From Terrimonas sp964445775 (lineage in GTDB: Bacteria > Bacteroidota > Bacteroidia > Chitinophagales > Chitinophagaceae), in assembly GCA_964445775.1 (NCBI GenBank), contig CAYUMH010000029.1:1-40428 (forward strand): a DNA stretch of 40,428 nucleotides. Direction: 5' to 3'. Of this stretch, positions 25,102 to 31,703 are shown piece after piece; the first letter of the stretch is position 1; the number at the start of each line of letters is the position of its first letter. The notes under the pieces were generated by a model that was not told the origin of the DNA, ran no database searches, and saw only the letters and a program-made list of their open reading frames with translations. The position numbers and the translations under genes are program-made.

Positions 25102-25809
25102 ATGCAAACATTATTAAAGTTTTGGCAAACAACACTTTATTTAAGACCTGTTGGTATTTTTTTAGTTGCTACTTTATTAATCCTGATATATACAACTGCT
25201 AAAAAGACCGCTAATATTCCCCCTACCATCAGGTGGTATCTCTTTGCCTATTTAATTTGTTTTGTTCCCATTGATATCACCATCCTGATTACAAAGAAAC
25301 GTGCCTCACACATAAACCCCTTAATTAGTAGCTTAGATTACCTATTTACTATTGCTGAATTTATATTTATTACATATTATTTCTATTATCTCACTCATCA
25401 TTCCAGGCAAAAGAAAGTACTCCGTCTTTTGATCACTTTCTTTTTTTTAATTAGTCTTGCCCTGATCATTTATATACTTTCTTCTGATTTAGACCCCAGG
25501 GTTGCCGTTGTATGGCTTTACACTACACAGGTATTTTTATTACTGGTTCCGGTATTCTTTTATTTTAAAAATCTTTTCCGAGCTACTGTAACTATCAATA
25601 TTTCACAGCAACCTTCATTCTGGATTTCAAGTGCCATTGCTTTTTTTTTACTTTGCACTATGTTACTATCCGTAATAGAAACTTTTTTTCTTAACCACCG
25701 AACAGATATACTTCTAAAGCTATATCCCCTTTATTATGTTTTTTATATCATAATGTTTGGTATTTTTTTCAAAGCCCATTTATGCAAACCGGCGATATCC
25801 AAATTATAA
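25102..25809 (+). CDS. Seven-helix membrane protein, receptor-array copy 3
   Basis: A 235-residue paralogue of copies 1 and 2, with LYTTQVFLLLVPVFFYF, PSFWISSAIAFFLLCTM, LSVIETFFLNHRTDIL and KLYPLYYVFYI in the constant last third. It has its own promoter-like element and an operator-like dyad. Its last 28 bases overlap the start of the histidine kinase gene, so receptor and kinase are translationally coupled; this copy is probably the original partner. The small residues and His/Tyr/Arg near the loops of helices 2-3 differ from the other copies. Confidence 0.85.
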   Translation: MQTLLKFWQTTLYLRPVGIFLVATLLILIYTTAKKTANIPPTIRWYLFAYLICFVPIDITILITKKRASHINPLISSLDYLFTIAEFIFITYYFYYLTHHSRQKKVLRLLITFFFLISLALIIYILSSDLDPRVAVVWLYTTQVFLLLVPVFFYFKNLFRATVTINISQQPSFWISSAIAFFLLCTMLLSVIETFFLNHRTDILLKLYPLYYVFYIIMFGIFFKAHLCKPAISKL

Positions 25810-26558
25810 ATTTTGTTTTATTATCCATCAGCATCATCTGTCTCTTGGTGATATTAATTATTTTTTTATTTTACACTTATAAAAAGACACAAACTGCTGC
25901 TGCCCGTAAACTGGAATTACTGGAACTGAGAAACGAGCGGGACTACATCTTAAGCAAATTAGAGATTCAGGAAGATACTTTTAATTATATATCCCGCGAA
26001 ATACATGATAATATTAACCTCGGCCTTACCCTGGCTAAACTTCACCTGAATACTATAATGACAGCAGATACTAATACCGGTAAAAAAATAAGCGATATTA
26101 CTGCATTGTTAACCGATGCCATTGAGGATCTGAGAAACCTCTCACATGCTTTTAATGGTGATGTAATTCAATCACAGGGACTGCTTACCGCTTTACAATT
26201 TGAAGTAGGCCGCCTGGAAAAGTTAGGAACCTATAAAGTTATTTATGAAGTAACCGGCGAAACAAGTTTTTTAGATGCCAAGAAGGAGTTGATTGTATTC
26301 AGGATAATACAGGAATCTATTACTAATATATTGAAACATGCTAATGCCACTACCATTAGCATATCAATTAACTACAAGTCCGACTCTTTAACAGCCATAA
26401 TTAAAGACAACGGTAAAGGGATCAATTTTGAAACAACCGGACAAAAGGGCAACGGACTGCCTAATATGCATTTACGTGCAAAATCGATCGGTGGTACTTT
26501 TAATATCAGCTCCCTGCCGCAGGAGGGAACTCAATCAACCATAAATATTCCATTTTAA
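25782..26558 (+). CDS. Histidine kinase without a sensor domain (HisKA_3/NarX type)
   Basis: A 258-residue kinase with one transmembrane helix (about 10-32), a short coiled-coil linker (about 38-68), the phospho-acceptor block REIHDNINLGLTLAKLHL with His75, and a complete ATP-binding domain: N-box QESITNILKHA (Asn182), G1 DNGKGI (209-214), G2 GNGLPNM (223-229). Only about 9 residues lie outside the membrane, so it cannot sense by itself. The gene overlaps receptor copy 3 by 28 bases and precedes the response regulator by 8 bases. Established for the family: autophosphorylation on His and transfer to a NarL-type regulator. Inferred: input from the seven-helix proteins. Confidence 0.92.
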   Translation: MQTGDIQIINFVLLSISIICLLVILIIFLFYTYKKTQTAAARKLELLELRNERDYILSKLEIQEDTFNYISREIHDNINLGLTLAKLHLNTIMTADTNTGKKISDITALLTDAIEDLRNLSHAFNGDVIQSQGLLTALQFEVGRLEKLGTYKVIYEVTGETSFLDAKKELIVFRIIQESITNILKHANATTISISINYKSDSLTAIIKDNGKGINFETTGQKGNGLPNMHLRAKSIGGTFNISSLPQEGTQSTINIPF

Positions 26559-26566
26559 TACTACCT

Positions 26567-27226
26567 ATGAATCAGGAAAATATGATAAAAATTGCGCTGG
26601 CCGATGATCATGCTTTACTGCGTAATGCTTTAAAGGCTTTAATAAATGGTTTTGAAAACTGTAAAGTGGTAATCAGTGTAAATAATGGCGCGGAATTGAT
26701 TGACCAGTTAAAAATGGGAATAATTCCCGATTTGGTACTCCTCGATCTTAATATGCCGGTAATGGATGGATTTGAAACCATCACAGCACTAAAAAATACG
26801 CATCCGGATATCCTCATTTTAATGTTAACCATGTATGATTCGGAGCTATCCCTGATCAAATTATTAAAACTCGGGGTCAATGGGTTTCTAAAGAAAGATA
26901 TTCATCCTGAAGAACTAAAACAGGCCATAAAATCGGTTACAGATACCGGGTATTACTATTCTAATGCGATCAGCGCCAAATTAGCCGGCCTTTTCCGGCA
27001 GAATAATGATAAAAGCATGCCATTACACCAGGTAATTTTAAGCGACCAGGACATGGAGTTTTTAGAATTATCGGCAAGCGATCTGACTTATAAAGAAATA
27101 GCACACCGTATGTCATTAACACCCAGGGCAATCGATGCTATCAGGGATCAGCTGTTCATTAAACTGGATGTAAAGAGCAGGGTTGGCCTTGCGATTATTG
27201 CCATCAAGAACGGTTTGGTCAAGTAA
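26567..27226 (+). CDS. NarL/FixJ-type response regulator
   Basis: A 219-residue regulator with a receiver domain (about 7-125): acidic pair DD (13-14), phosphorylated Asp60 in LVLLDLNMP, and Lys in GFLKKD. A LuxR-type HTH follows (about 155-215; LSASDLTYKEIAHRMSLTPR, then IDAIRDQLFIKLDVKSR). It starts 8 bases after the kinase stop, so the two form a cognate pair. Candidate binding sites are the dyads at 25065-25080 and 27358-27386. An in-frame ATG at codon 6 is an alternative start with little effect. Confidence 0.93.
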   Translation: MNQENMIKIALADDHALLRNALKALINGFENCKVVISVNNGAELIDQLKMGIIPDLVLLDLNMPVMDGFETITALKNTHPDILILMLTMYDSELSLIKLLKLGVNGFLKKDIHPEELKQAIKSVTDTGYYYSNAISAKLAGLFRQNNDKSMPLHQVILSDQDMEFLELSASDLTYKEIAHRMSLTPRAIDAIRDQLFIKLDVKSRVGLAIIAIKNGLVK

Positions 27227-27357
27227 CCGCCTTCAATAATCACTTGCAAGATTTAAGGGAATGAATTCTATATTATTGAAAATCAAATACTTACTCAAGA
27301 AAATAAATTCATCTATTCACAATCAGTTCTGGCTTTGAGAAATATACGATACCCGGA

Positions 27358-27403
27358 ATAGTGCTTTTGCTATTGTCCGGCACTATCCGTTAAAATAACT
27401 TTG
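27358..27403 (+). promoter_or_regulatory. Promoter with a dyad over its -33 region
   Basis: ATAGTGC (27358-27364) and GCACTAT (27380-27386) form a dyad enclosing TATTG (27371-27375), which is 20 bases from the perfect -7 element TAACTTTG (27396-27403). A regulator bound to the dyad would cover the -33 element. It points rightwards into the peptide-gene spacer. Confidence 0.5.
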
Positions 27404-27724
27404 TACCCTATAAAAGGGGAGTTTCCCTTTTAAAAAACAGATGTTTTTCCTCTTTTTTCGAATCCGGTTTTTGCTTCTATTTGAAGAACTTTCTACAATA
27501 AGAGTTTATCCCTAGTAAAAAAACTATATACAAAATAGTAATTTTACTAGTAAATAGTCGTAACATTACGCAACTATTAGTACAGTCTTGTCTGATTATT
27601 TTCCCTGTAAGTCTTATCAGTACTGAATTACATGCACTTATAAGTATTTATCCCTCTAAAATTAAGGGTTGAGTATGGGACTTCTACGTGCAATTTTTGC
27701 GGTACAATAATTTTATAGACCGTC

Positions 27725-27732
27725 TAAATTTG
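27725..27732 (+). promoter_or_regulatory. -7 promoter element of the 27-residue peptide gene
   Basis: TAAATTTG matches TAnnTTTG exactly and ends 8 bases before the ATG at 27741, so the leader is only a few bases. The nearest TTTG upstream (27696-27699) is 25 bases away, longer than usual, which may mean activator dependence. Confidence 0.55.
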
Positions 27733-27740
27733 TTACTGTT

Positions 27741-27824
27741 ATGAAAAAAATTACGAAATTATCACGTAAAATCGTTTGGGATGACGTTATTGGTAAAGGT
27801 CTTTTTGAAGGTTTAGCTGACTAA
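27741..27824 (+). CDS. 27-residue peptide, candidate signal-peptide precursor
   Basis: ATG to TAA, 27 codons. The N-terminus MKKITKLSRK is strongly basic and matches the start of Bacteroidota double-glycine leader peptides (MKxLxKLSR pattern). The middle IVWDDVIGKG replaces the double glycine by GKG, and the tail is LFEGLAD. A perfect -7 element lies 8 bases upstream and a very strong terminator hairpin follows at 27848-27900, so the transcript of about 160 bases carries only this frame. It lies exactly between two receptor/kinase/regulator modules. I infer a secreted signal peptide. Alternatives are a small regulatory or structural peptide, or an RNA whose frame is accidental. No matching peptidase-exporter is in the window. 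Confidence 0.5.
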   Translation: MKKITKLSRKIVWDDVIGKGLFEGLAD

Positions 27825-27847
27825 ATTTTTAAAGAATTTCCTTTTTT

Positions 27848-27900
27848 AAAAAACTTTTCTATTTTTGGATAAAATCCAATTACAATAGAAAAGTTTTTTT
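27848..27900 (+). terminator. Very strong terminator or attenuator after the peptide gene
   Basis: AAAAAACTTTTCTATT (27848-27863) pairs perfectly over 16 bases with 27884-27899, and an inner arm TTGGAT (27865-27870) pairs with ATCCAA (27874-27879). T-runs end both sides. There is no room for another promoter before the next gene, so read-through of this structure probably feeds the downstream receptor and kinase. Confidence 0.85.
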
Positions 27901-27956
27901 TATACCTAGTTGAACACATATTAGAGTTCAGTTACCTTTTTCCGGTAATAGCTTTT

Positions 27957-28601
27957 TTGCTGTTTATTAGAAACAAGAGTAAGCTTTTTCCTAAGGTCTT
28001 CCCCCTTCTGCTGTACTCGGTTACTTTTTTTCTGATTAATTTCTTTTTTGAACAGATTACCCCAAGTATTATTCGTCCCCGCTTATTCAATTTCATATTT
28101 ACACTACTTGAATATATTTCGTTCACAACCTTGCTTTGCTACGGGCACAAAACGAATAAAACTTTTTTAAAAGTTATTATTACCTGCTCAATCCTGTTCG
28201 TCATCTTTCATACCTTCTACTCTTTTTGGAGAGCCAAAGCCGGTCTTATTGATTCAGTTTCTATAGGAATATGTACATTATTAATGTTTGTATACATATT
28301 TTATTATATTTTCCTGGAACTCAACCGCGATGATACAAAAGTACCGGGACTCGCCCTTACCGCACAGCCTACATTCTGGATGGCGCTCGGTATATTAATT
28401 TACTTGGCAGGTACTTTCTTTTTCCATTTATTGATTGACTATCTACCCAAAGAACAAATCCGGGGGTACTGGTTCATTACCTATATATTTGACATAATTA
28501 AAAATATATTCTTTACAATAGCTATCTTCGTCCATATCCGCCAAGCCAATAAAAAACCGCAAGCCCAAAAAACCAACGAACCATTTTTAAACTTTTTATA
28601 G
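27957..28601 (+). CDS. Seven-helix membrane protein, partner of the second kinase
   Basis: At least 214 residues. The later helices follow the same plan as the three-copy array, including QPTFWMALGILIYLAGTFFF (compare PSFWIS...) and a last helix before a basic tail. The first usable start is TTG at 27957, which cuts the first helix to a stub. The same frame is open upstream to the terminator and encodes VEHILEFSYLFPVIAFLLF, a convincing first helix, but without ATG, GTG or TTG. The true start may be a rare codon (ATA at 27918) or the gene may be damaged. It lies 35 bases before the second kinase. Role inferred: membrane sensor. Confidence 0.75.
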   Translation: MLFIRNKSKLFPKVFPLLLYSVTFFLINFFFEQITPSIIRPRLFNFIFTLLEYISFTTLLCYGHKTNKTFLKVIITCSILFVIFHTFYSFWRAKAGLIDSVSIGICTLLMFVYIFYYIFLELNRDDTKVPGLALTAQPTFWMALGILIYLAGTFFFHLLIDYLPKEQIRGYWFITYIFDIIKNIFFTIAIFVHIRQANKKPQAQKTNEPFLNFL

Positions 28602-28636
28602 GTTAGTCATGTAACCTGTCTCATCTACCTGCATAT

Positions 28637-29473
28637 ATGAATTTTCTACTGCAAGCCAGCACAGCTACAAATATCCCGGTGGTATTTATCATCGGTGCCG
28701 TGGGTATGGCTGTACTTACAGTAAGCATTGTTACCTTATTAATATTACACCAGCGAAAAGTAGCCCGCTTTAATGCCACCGTACAGGAAATGGAGAAGGA
28801 GCAACAAAAGGTTTTATTAAATGCTTCTATTAAAATGCAGGAAGAGGAACGTCAGCGCCTGGCAGCCGACCTGCATGATGATGCCGGTCCATTACTGGCC
28901 ACCGCCCGTTTATACCTGAACGAAAACCTGGTAAACCAGGACAAAGCATCACAGCTGCAAGCCATCTTCCAGGCCCGCCAGATCATTGATGATACTATTC
29001 AACTGATCAGGAATATCAGCCACAGCCTGATGCCCCCTACTCTTAAGAACTTTGGTTTAGAGTCCGCCATTAATGACCTCTTCCAAAAGATCAGCGGCTC
29101 AGGAACCATCAATGCCAGCAGCCGTTTTCACGACTATAAAGACCGCTTAAAACCCGAAACAGAATTAGTGGTATTCCGTATCGTGCAGGAGTTAGTAGGT
29201 AATATATTAAAACACAGTAATTCCAGTTTTATACATCTTACCCAAAACGTACACGATAACCGCTTTTACCTGCGTATTCACCATGATGGCCGCGGTATTG
29301 TACAATCAGATTTTGATAAACTTACCAAAAGCACGGTAGGCCTGGGTTTAAAAAATATCACCAGCCGCACCAGCCTGGTACGCGGCAGCATTGTTTTCGA
29401 AAAAGATATTTCGCAAACCTATTATAAGGTTACCCTCGAAATTCCGCAGGAAAATAATACCACCTACGAATAA
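28637..29473 (+). CDS. Second sensor-less histidine kinase (HisKA_3/NarX type)
   Basis: A 278-residue kinase with one transmembrane helix (about 13-37), a coiled-coil linker (about 40-70), acceptor block LAADLHDDAGPLLATARLYL with His80, N-box QELVGNILKHS (Asn189), G1 region HHDGRGI (215-221) and G2 VGLGLKNI. In the G1 box the usual first Asp of DxGxG is His216; Asp217, Gly218 and Gly220 remain. As in the first module there is no extracytoplasmic sensing domain, and the seven-helix protein upstream is the probable input. The response regulator follows 120 bases downstream from its own promoter. Confidence 0.92.
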   Translation: MNFLLQASTATNIPVVFIIGAVGMAVLTVSIVTLLILHQRKVARFNATVQEMEKEQQKVLLNASIKMQEEERQRLAADLHDDAGPLLATARLYLNENLVNQDKASQLQAIFQARQIIDDTIQLIRNISHSLMPPTLKNFGLESAINDLFQKISGSGTINASSRFHDYKDRLKPETELVVFRIVQELVGNILKHSNSSFIHLTQNVHDNRFYLRIHHDGRGIVQSDFDKLTKSTVGLGLKNITSRTSLVRGSIVFEKDISQTYYKVTLEIPQENNTTYE

Positions 29474-29570
29474 GCTTACTCAACACAATTATTCCCTCGC
29501 TTCTTCCGGTCTTTCCCGGTCGCTATGCCTTAATATTCAGAACTGTTATGGGTAAATGATACGAATTATT

Positions 29571-29578
29571 TACATTTG
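29571..29578 (+). promoter_or_regulatory. -7 promoter element of the second response regulator gene
   Basis: TACATTTG matches TAnnTTTG exactly. Transcription would start near 29584, after the TTG at 29576, so that codon cannot be the start and the ATG at 29594 is preferred. Confidence 0.55.
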
Positions 29579-29593
29579 CCAATACCCAAGCCG

Positions 29594-30244
29594 ATGGAAG
29601 TAATAAAAGTAGCCATAGCAGACGATCATAAGATTTTTCGAAAAGGCGTAGTACTATCTTTAAGGCCCTTTGCAAATATTAAATTTGTGCTGGAAGCCGG
29701 AGAAGGGGATGAACTTTTGGAAAAACTGGATGAAGCAGAACCGGATGTAATCCTGATGGATCTTCGTATGCCCGGAAAAGACGGTATTGAAACCACCAAG
29801 ATCGTCAGTAAAAAATACCCGCATATTAAAGTACTGGTATTAAGCATGTACGAAGATGAGCGCTTTGTTTATCACCTGATGGAAAACGGCGCCAATGGTT
29901 ACCTCCTCAAAAATGCCGATCCGCAGGAAATCCGTCGTGCCATTATGGATGTGGCCGAAAAGGGCTATTACCTTAACAACTTTGTTAACCGCATACTGTT
30001 AAAAAAATCCCACTCCCGCCAAAAAGTAATTCCATCCCTGAACAATGAAGTAACCCTAACCGATAAGGAAAGGGATGTACTGCGTTTTATTTGTATGGAG
30101 TTTACTGCACAGGAAATAGCACAGAAAATGGAGATCAGCCCGCGTACAGTAGAAGCGATCAAGGACCGCTTAATGGAACGTTTCGGCTGTAAAAACACAG
30201 CCGGCCTGGTTTTCTTTGCCGTTAAAAACTCATTAATAGAATAA
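29594..30244 (+). CDS. Second NarL/FixJ-type response regulator
   Basis: From the ATG at 29594 the protein is 216 residues: receiver domain (1-120) with DD (10-11), phosphorylated Asp56 in VILMDLRMP and Lys in GYLLKNAD, then a LuxR-type HTH (about 150-212; VTLTDKERDVLRFICMEFTA, EIAQKMEISPRTVEAIKDRL). It is the probable partner of the kinase at 28637. It differs from the first regulator mainly by the canonical TxKER start of the HTH. Targets unknown; its own promoter lies just upstream. Confidence 0.93.
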   Translation: MEVIKVAIADDHKIFRKGVVLSLRPFANIKFVLEAGEGDELLEKLDEAEPDVILMDLRMPGKDGIETTKIVSKKYPHIKVLVLSMYEDERFVYHLMENGANGYLLKNADPQEIRRAIMDVAEKGYYLNNFVNRILLKKSHSRQKVIPSLNNEVTLTDKERDVLRFICMEFTAQEIAQKMEISPRTVEAIKDRLMERFGCKNTAGLVFFAVKNSLIE

Positions 30245-30261
30245 ATACCTTCTTTTTATTT

Positions 30262-30374
30262 GGGGGCTCTCAGCTGCAGCACTTTGTTCAGCCATAGTTC
30301 CCGCCTTCCTTAGTAGTGCCTGCCGCCCGCTATACCCCTGCTATGCAGCTACTACTTCCAGTCGGGCAGCCCCT
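30262..30374. repeat. Interspersed palindromic repeat, copy A
   Basis: Begins GGGGCTCTCAGCTGCAG and ends TCGGGCAGCCCCTC. The ends are inverted complements (GGGGCT / AGCCCC). A diverged copy lies at 37578-37675 with the same blocks in the same order: CAGC-ACAG/CATAG, TCCCGC, GCTATA-CCC and TCGGGCAGCCC. No coding capacity. Confidence 0.6.
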
Positions 30375-30406
30375 CAGCTGCAGTACTGGTATCAACAGCC
30401 ATCCGC

Positions 30407-31210
30407 TTACCCGGCTTTTTGGCGCTGCCGCTTCCATAATAAGGTAAGTACAATACCGGTAACCAATAACCCCAGCTGCACCAGTATGCCGGTCCTGTCA
30501 AGCTGTTGCTGCAAAGAAGCGGGTATAGTATCCGGAATATCAATTTTCCATATTGCCGGGTAACTGGTTTTCTGTCCTATTGCAGTCTGTAATAAATTGG
30601 CTGCAAAATGAATGCCGGTAGCCATGGCTATTCCCCCGGTGCGCAACACCGCCCAGCCAAATATAAAAGCCCATACACCAGGACCTAAAAACGAACTTAT
30701 TACATCCTGTCCTCCCGCCACATGATATAATGCAAACAATACGGCAATGGTAATTTGTGCAGGCCAGATACCCCAGGTATTTTTTAAATGTACAAAAGCA
30801 AAAGAGCGGAACGCTATTTCTTCCATGAATGACAATAACAACAACGACATGGCCCACATAAAAAACATACCTATATCCTGCCCCTGTACCGGTACAACCC
30901 GCAAATCATTTACCCCTATAACAATCAAAAAAGCAATTACCGAAACCAGTAGTCCGAAAATAAAACCAGTGAAAAAGTTTTTATTGGTTACAGGCCGCCA
31001 TGTTAAGCCCATATCAGCAAAACCTTGCTTACTGCATTTACAAAATACCCAAACAATAACAAGGGCAACCACTATACCAATAATACCATAGGCATAGCGT
31101 TCAAATTGTAGTGGTAACAAATGTTTAAGCGAGGAAACCAGGGCTAATACGCCTGTAAAAAATATACAACATAAAACTGATTGTATAAAAGCAGTTGTTT
31201 TTTTATTCAC
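30407..31210 (-). CDS. CPBP-family intramembrane metalloprotease
   Basis: A 267-residue protein with about eight helices. The three CPBP/Abi motifs are intact: EEIAFR (Glu130, Glu131, Arg135), FALYH (His163) and GIHFAANLL (His201, Asn205). Eukaryotic relatives (Rce1) cleave CAAX tails; bacterial ones are often linked to peptide or bacteriocin processing and immunity. It is convergent with the second response regulator and sits about 160 bases from it, so it is a neighbour of the peptide locus but not in its operon. A role in trimming the peptide is conceivable, not shown. Confidence 0.9.
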   Translation of the reverse strand: MNKKTTAFIQSVLCCIFFTGVLALVSSLKHLLPLQFERYAYGIIGIVVALVIVWVFCKCSKQGFADMGLTWRPVTNKNFFTGFIFGLLVSVIAFLIVIGVNDLRVVPVQGQDIGMFFMWAMSLLLLSFMEEIAFRSFAFVHLKNTWGIWPAQITIAVLFALYHVAGGQDVISSFLGPGVWAFIFGWAVLRTGGIAMATGIHFAANLLQTAIGQKTSYPAIWKIDIPDTIPASLQQQLDRTGILVQLGLLVTGIVLTLLWKRQRQKAG

Positions 31211-31427
31211 CTGGGTAAATTATCTGACTAAAATAATAAAAAAAAATACAATCATCAACAGATTATATGACAACAGTGTATATACTATCGTTCACTGAAC
31301 CCGTATTTTATCAACATCTTTTTAGTGTATATTTTTTATACACATGAAGCAGCTTTTTTTAATTAATAGCAACACACTGAAAAACATTTACATAAGTATC
31401 GCATCATACAAAATGTTATTTTATTGT

Positions 31428-31445
31428 TATCATATTCATATGATA
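31428..31445. promoter_or_regulatory. 18-base dyad, possible operator
   Basis: TATCATAT (31428-31435) and ATATGATA (31438-31445) are perfect inverted copies separated by TC, between two divergent genes. Confidence 0.4.
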
Positions 31446-31511
31446 TAATTATAAAAAAAATAAAAGCCTAAGCGCTACAAACCAATGCTGGCAGGGAGTC
31501 TATCATACTGG

Positions 31512-31614
31512 CATGGTATTTGAAAATTGTTGGGTCCCCAAGTCTGTAGAATACCTCATGTATTTTTTCTTTGGCTTACTTACTACTTATCATTCTCGCT
31601 ACAGACTGAGAATG
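31512..31614 (+). promoter_or_regulatory. Candidate structured leader RNA with kissing loops, upstream of GT2
   Basis: Hairpin A: 31512-31520 pairs with 31550-31560 (GGTATT/AATACC plus CAT/ATG, two-base bulge). Hairpin B: CATTCTC (31591-31597) with GAGAATG (31608-31614). AGTCTGTAG in loop A (31541-31549) is the exact complement of CTACAGACT filling loop B (31599-31607). A second AAGTCT at 31629 could compete for part of loop B. No known riboswitch class is recognised. Confidence 0.4.
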
Positions 31615-31703
31615 TGTGTTGAGTGTTCAAGTCTACAATAAGGAAGGATCATGAATTAAATGAATTGATAGTCACATCAACTAACACATTAAATGTATTG
31701 ATT

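Larger units (their letters stand above)
27227..27740. other. Intergenic spacer between regulator and peptide gene: promoters and dyads
   Basis: About 510 bases, AT-rich, without a gene I can support. It holds a promoter with overlapping dyad (27358-27403), a hairpin TAAAAGGG/CCCTTTTA at 27411-27432, the 12-base palindrome TTTACTAGTAAA at 27543-27554 flanked by direct repeats AAATAGT and CTAGTAAA, CCCT/AGGG arms around 27650-27668, and the promoter of the peptide gene at its end. Two tiny frames (27261-27338 and 27441-27515) are discussed elsewhere. The density of symmetric elements suggests a control region. Confidence 0.45.
31211..31703. other. Divergent region CPBP protease / GT2 with structured leader
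   Basis: About 490 AT-rich bases without a gene. It holds a perfect dyad TATCATAT-TC-ATATGATA at 31428-31445 and, nearer the glycosyltransferase, two hairpins with complementary loops (31512-31614). No clean TAnnTTTG element is seen, so the transcription start is unknown. Confidence 0.45.

Noticed and set aside
27261..27338. 25-codon frame opening MNSILLKIKYLLKK in the spacer after the first response regulator
   Set aside because: No promoter element just upstream, no terminator after it and no leader-peptide pattern; AT-rich DNA gives such frames by chance.
27455..27470. TTCGAATCC as the T-arm of a tRNA
   Set aside because: No acceptor stem or anticodon arm can be drawn around it.
29576..29593. 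TTG start of the second response regulator
   Set aside because: The TTG overlaps the -7 element TACATTTG, so it would lie before the transcription start.
31623..31703. GTG start and 27 extra residues for the glycosyltransferase
   Set aside because: The region is part of the structured leader and adds no recognisable sequence; the ATG at 31704 precedes the usual basic cytoplasmic start. Not fully excluded.
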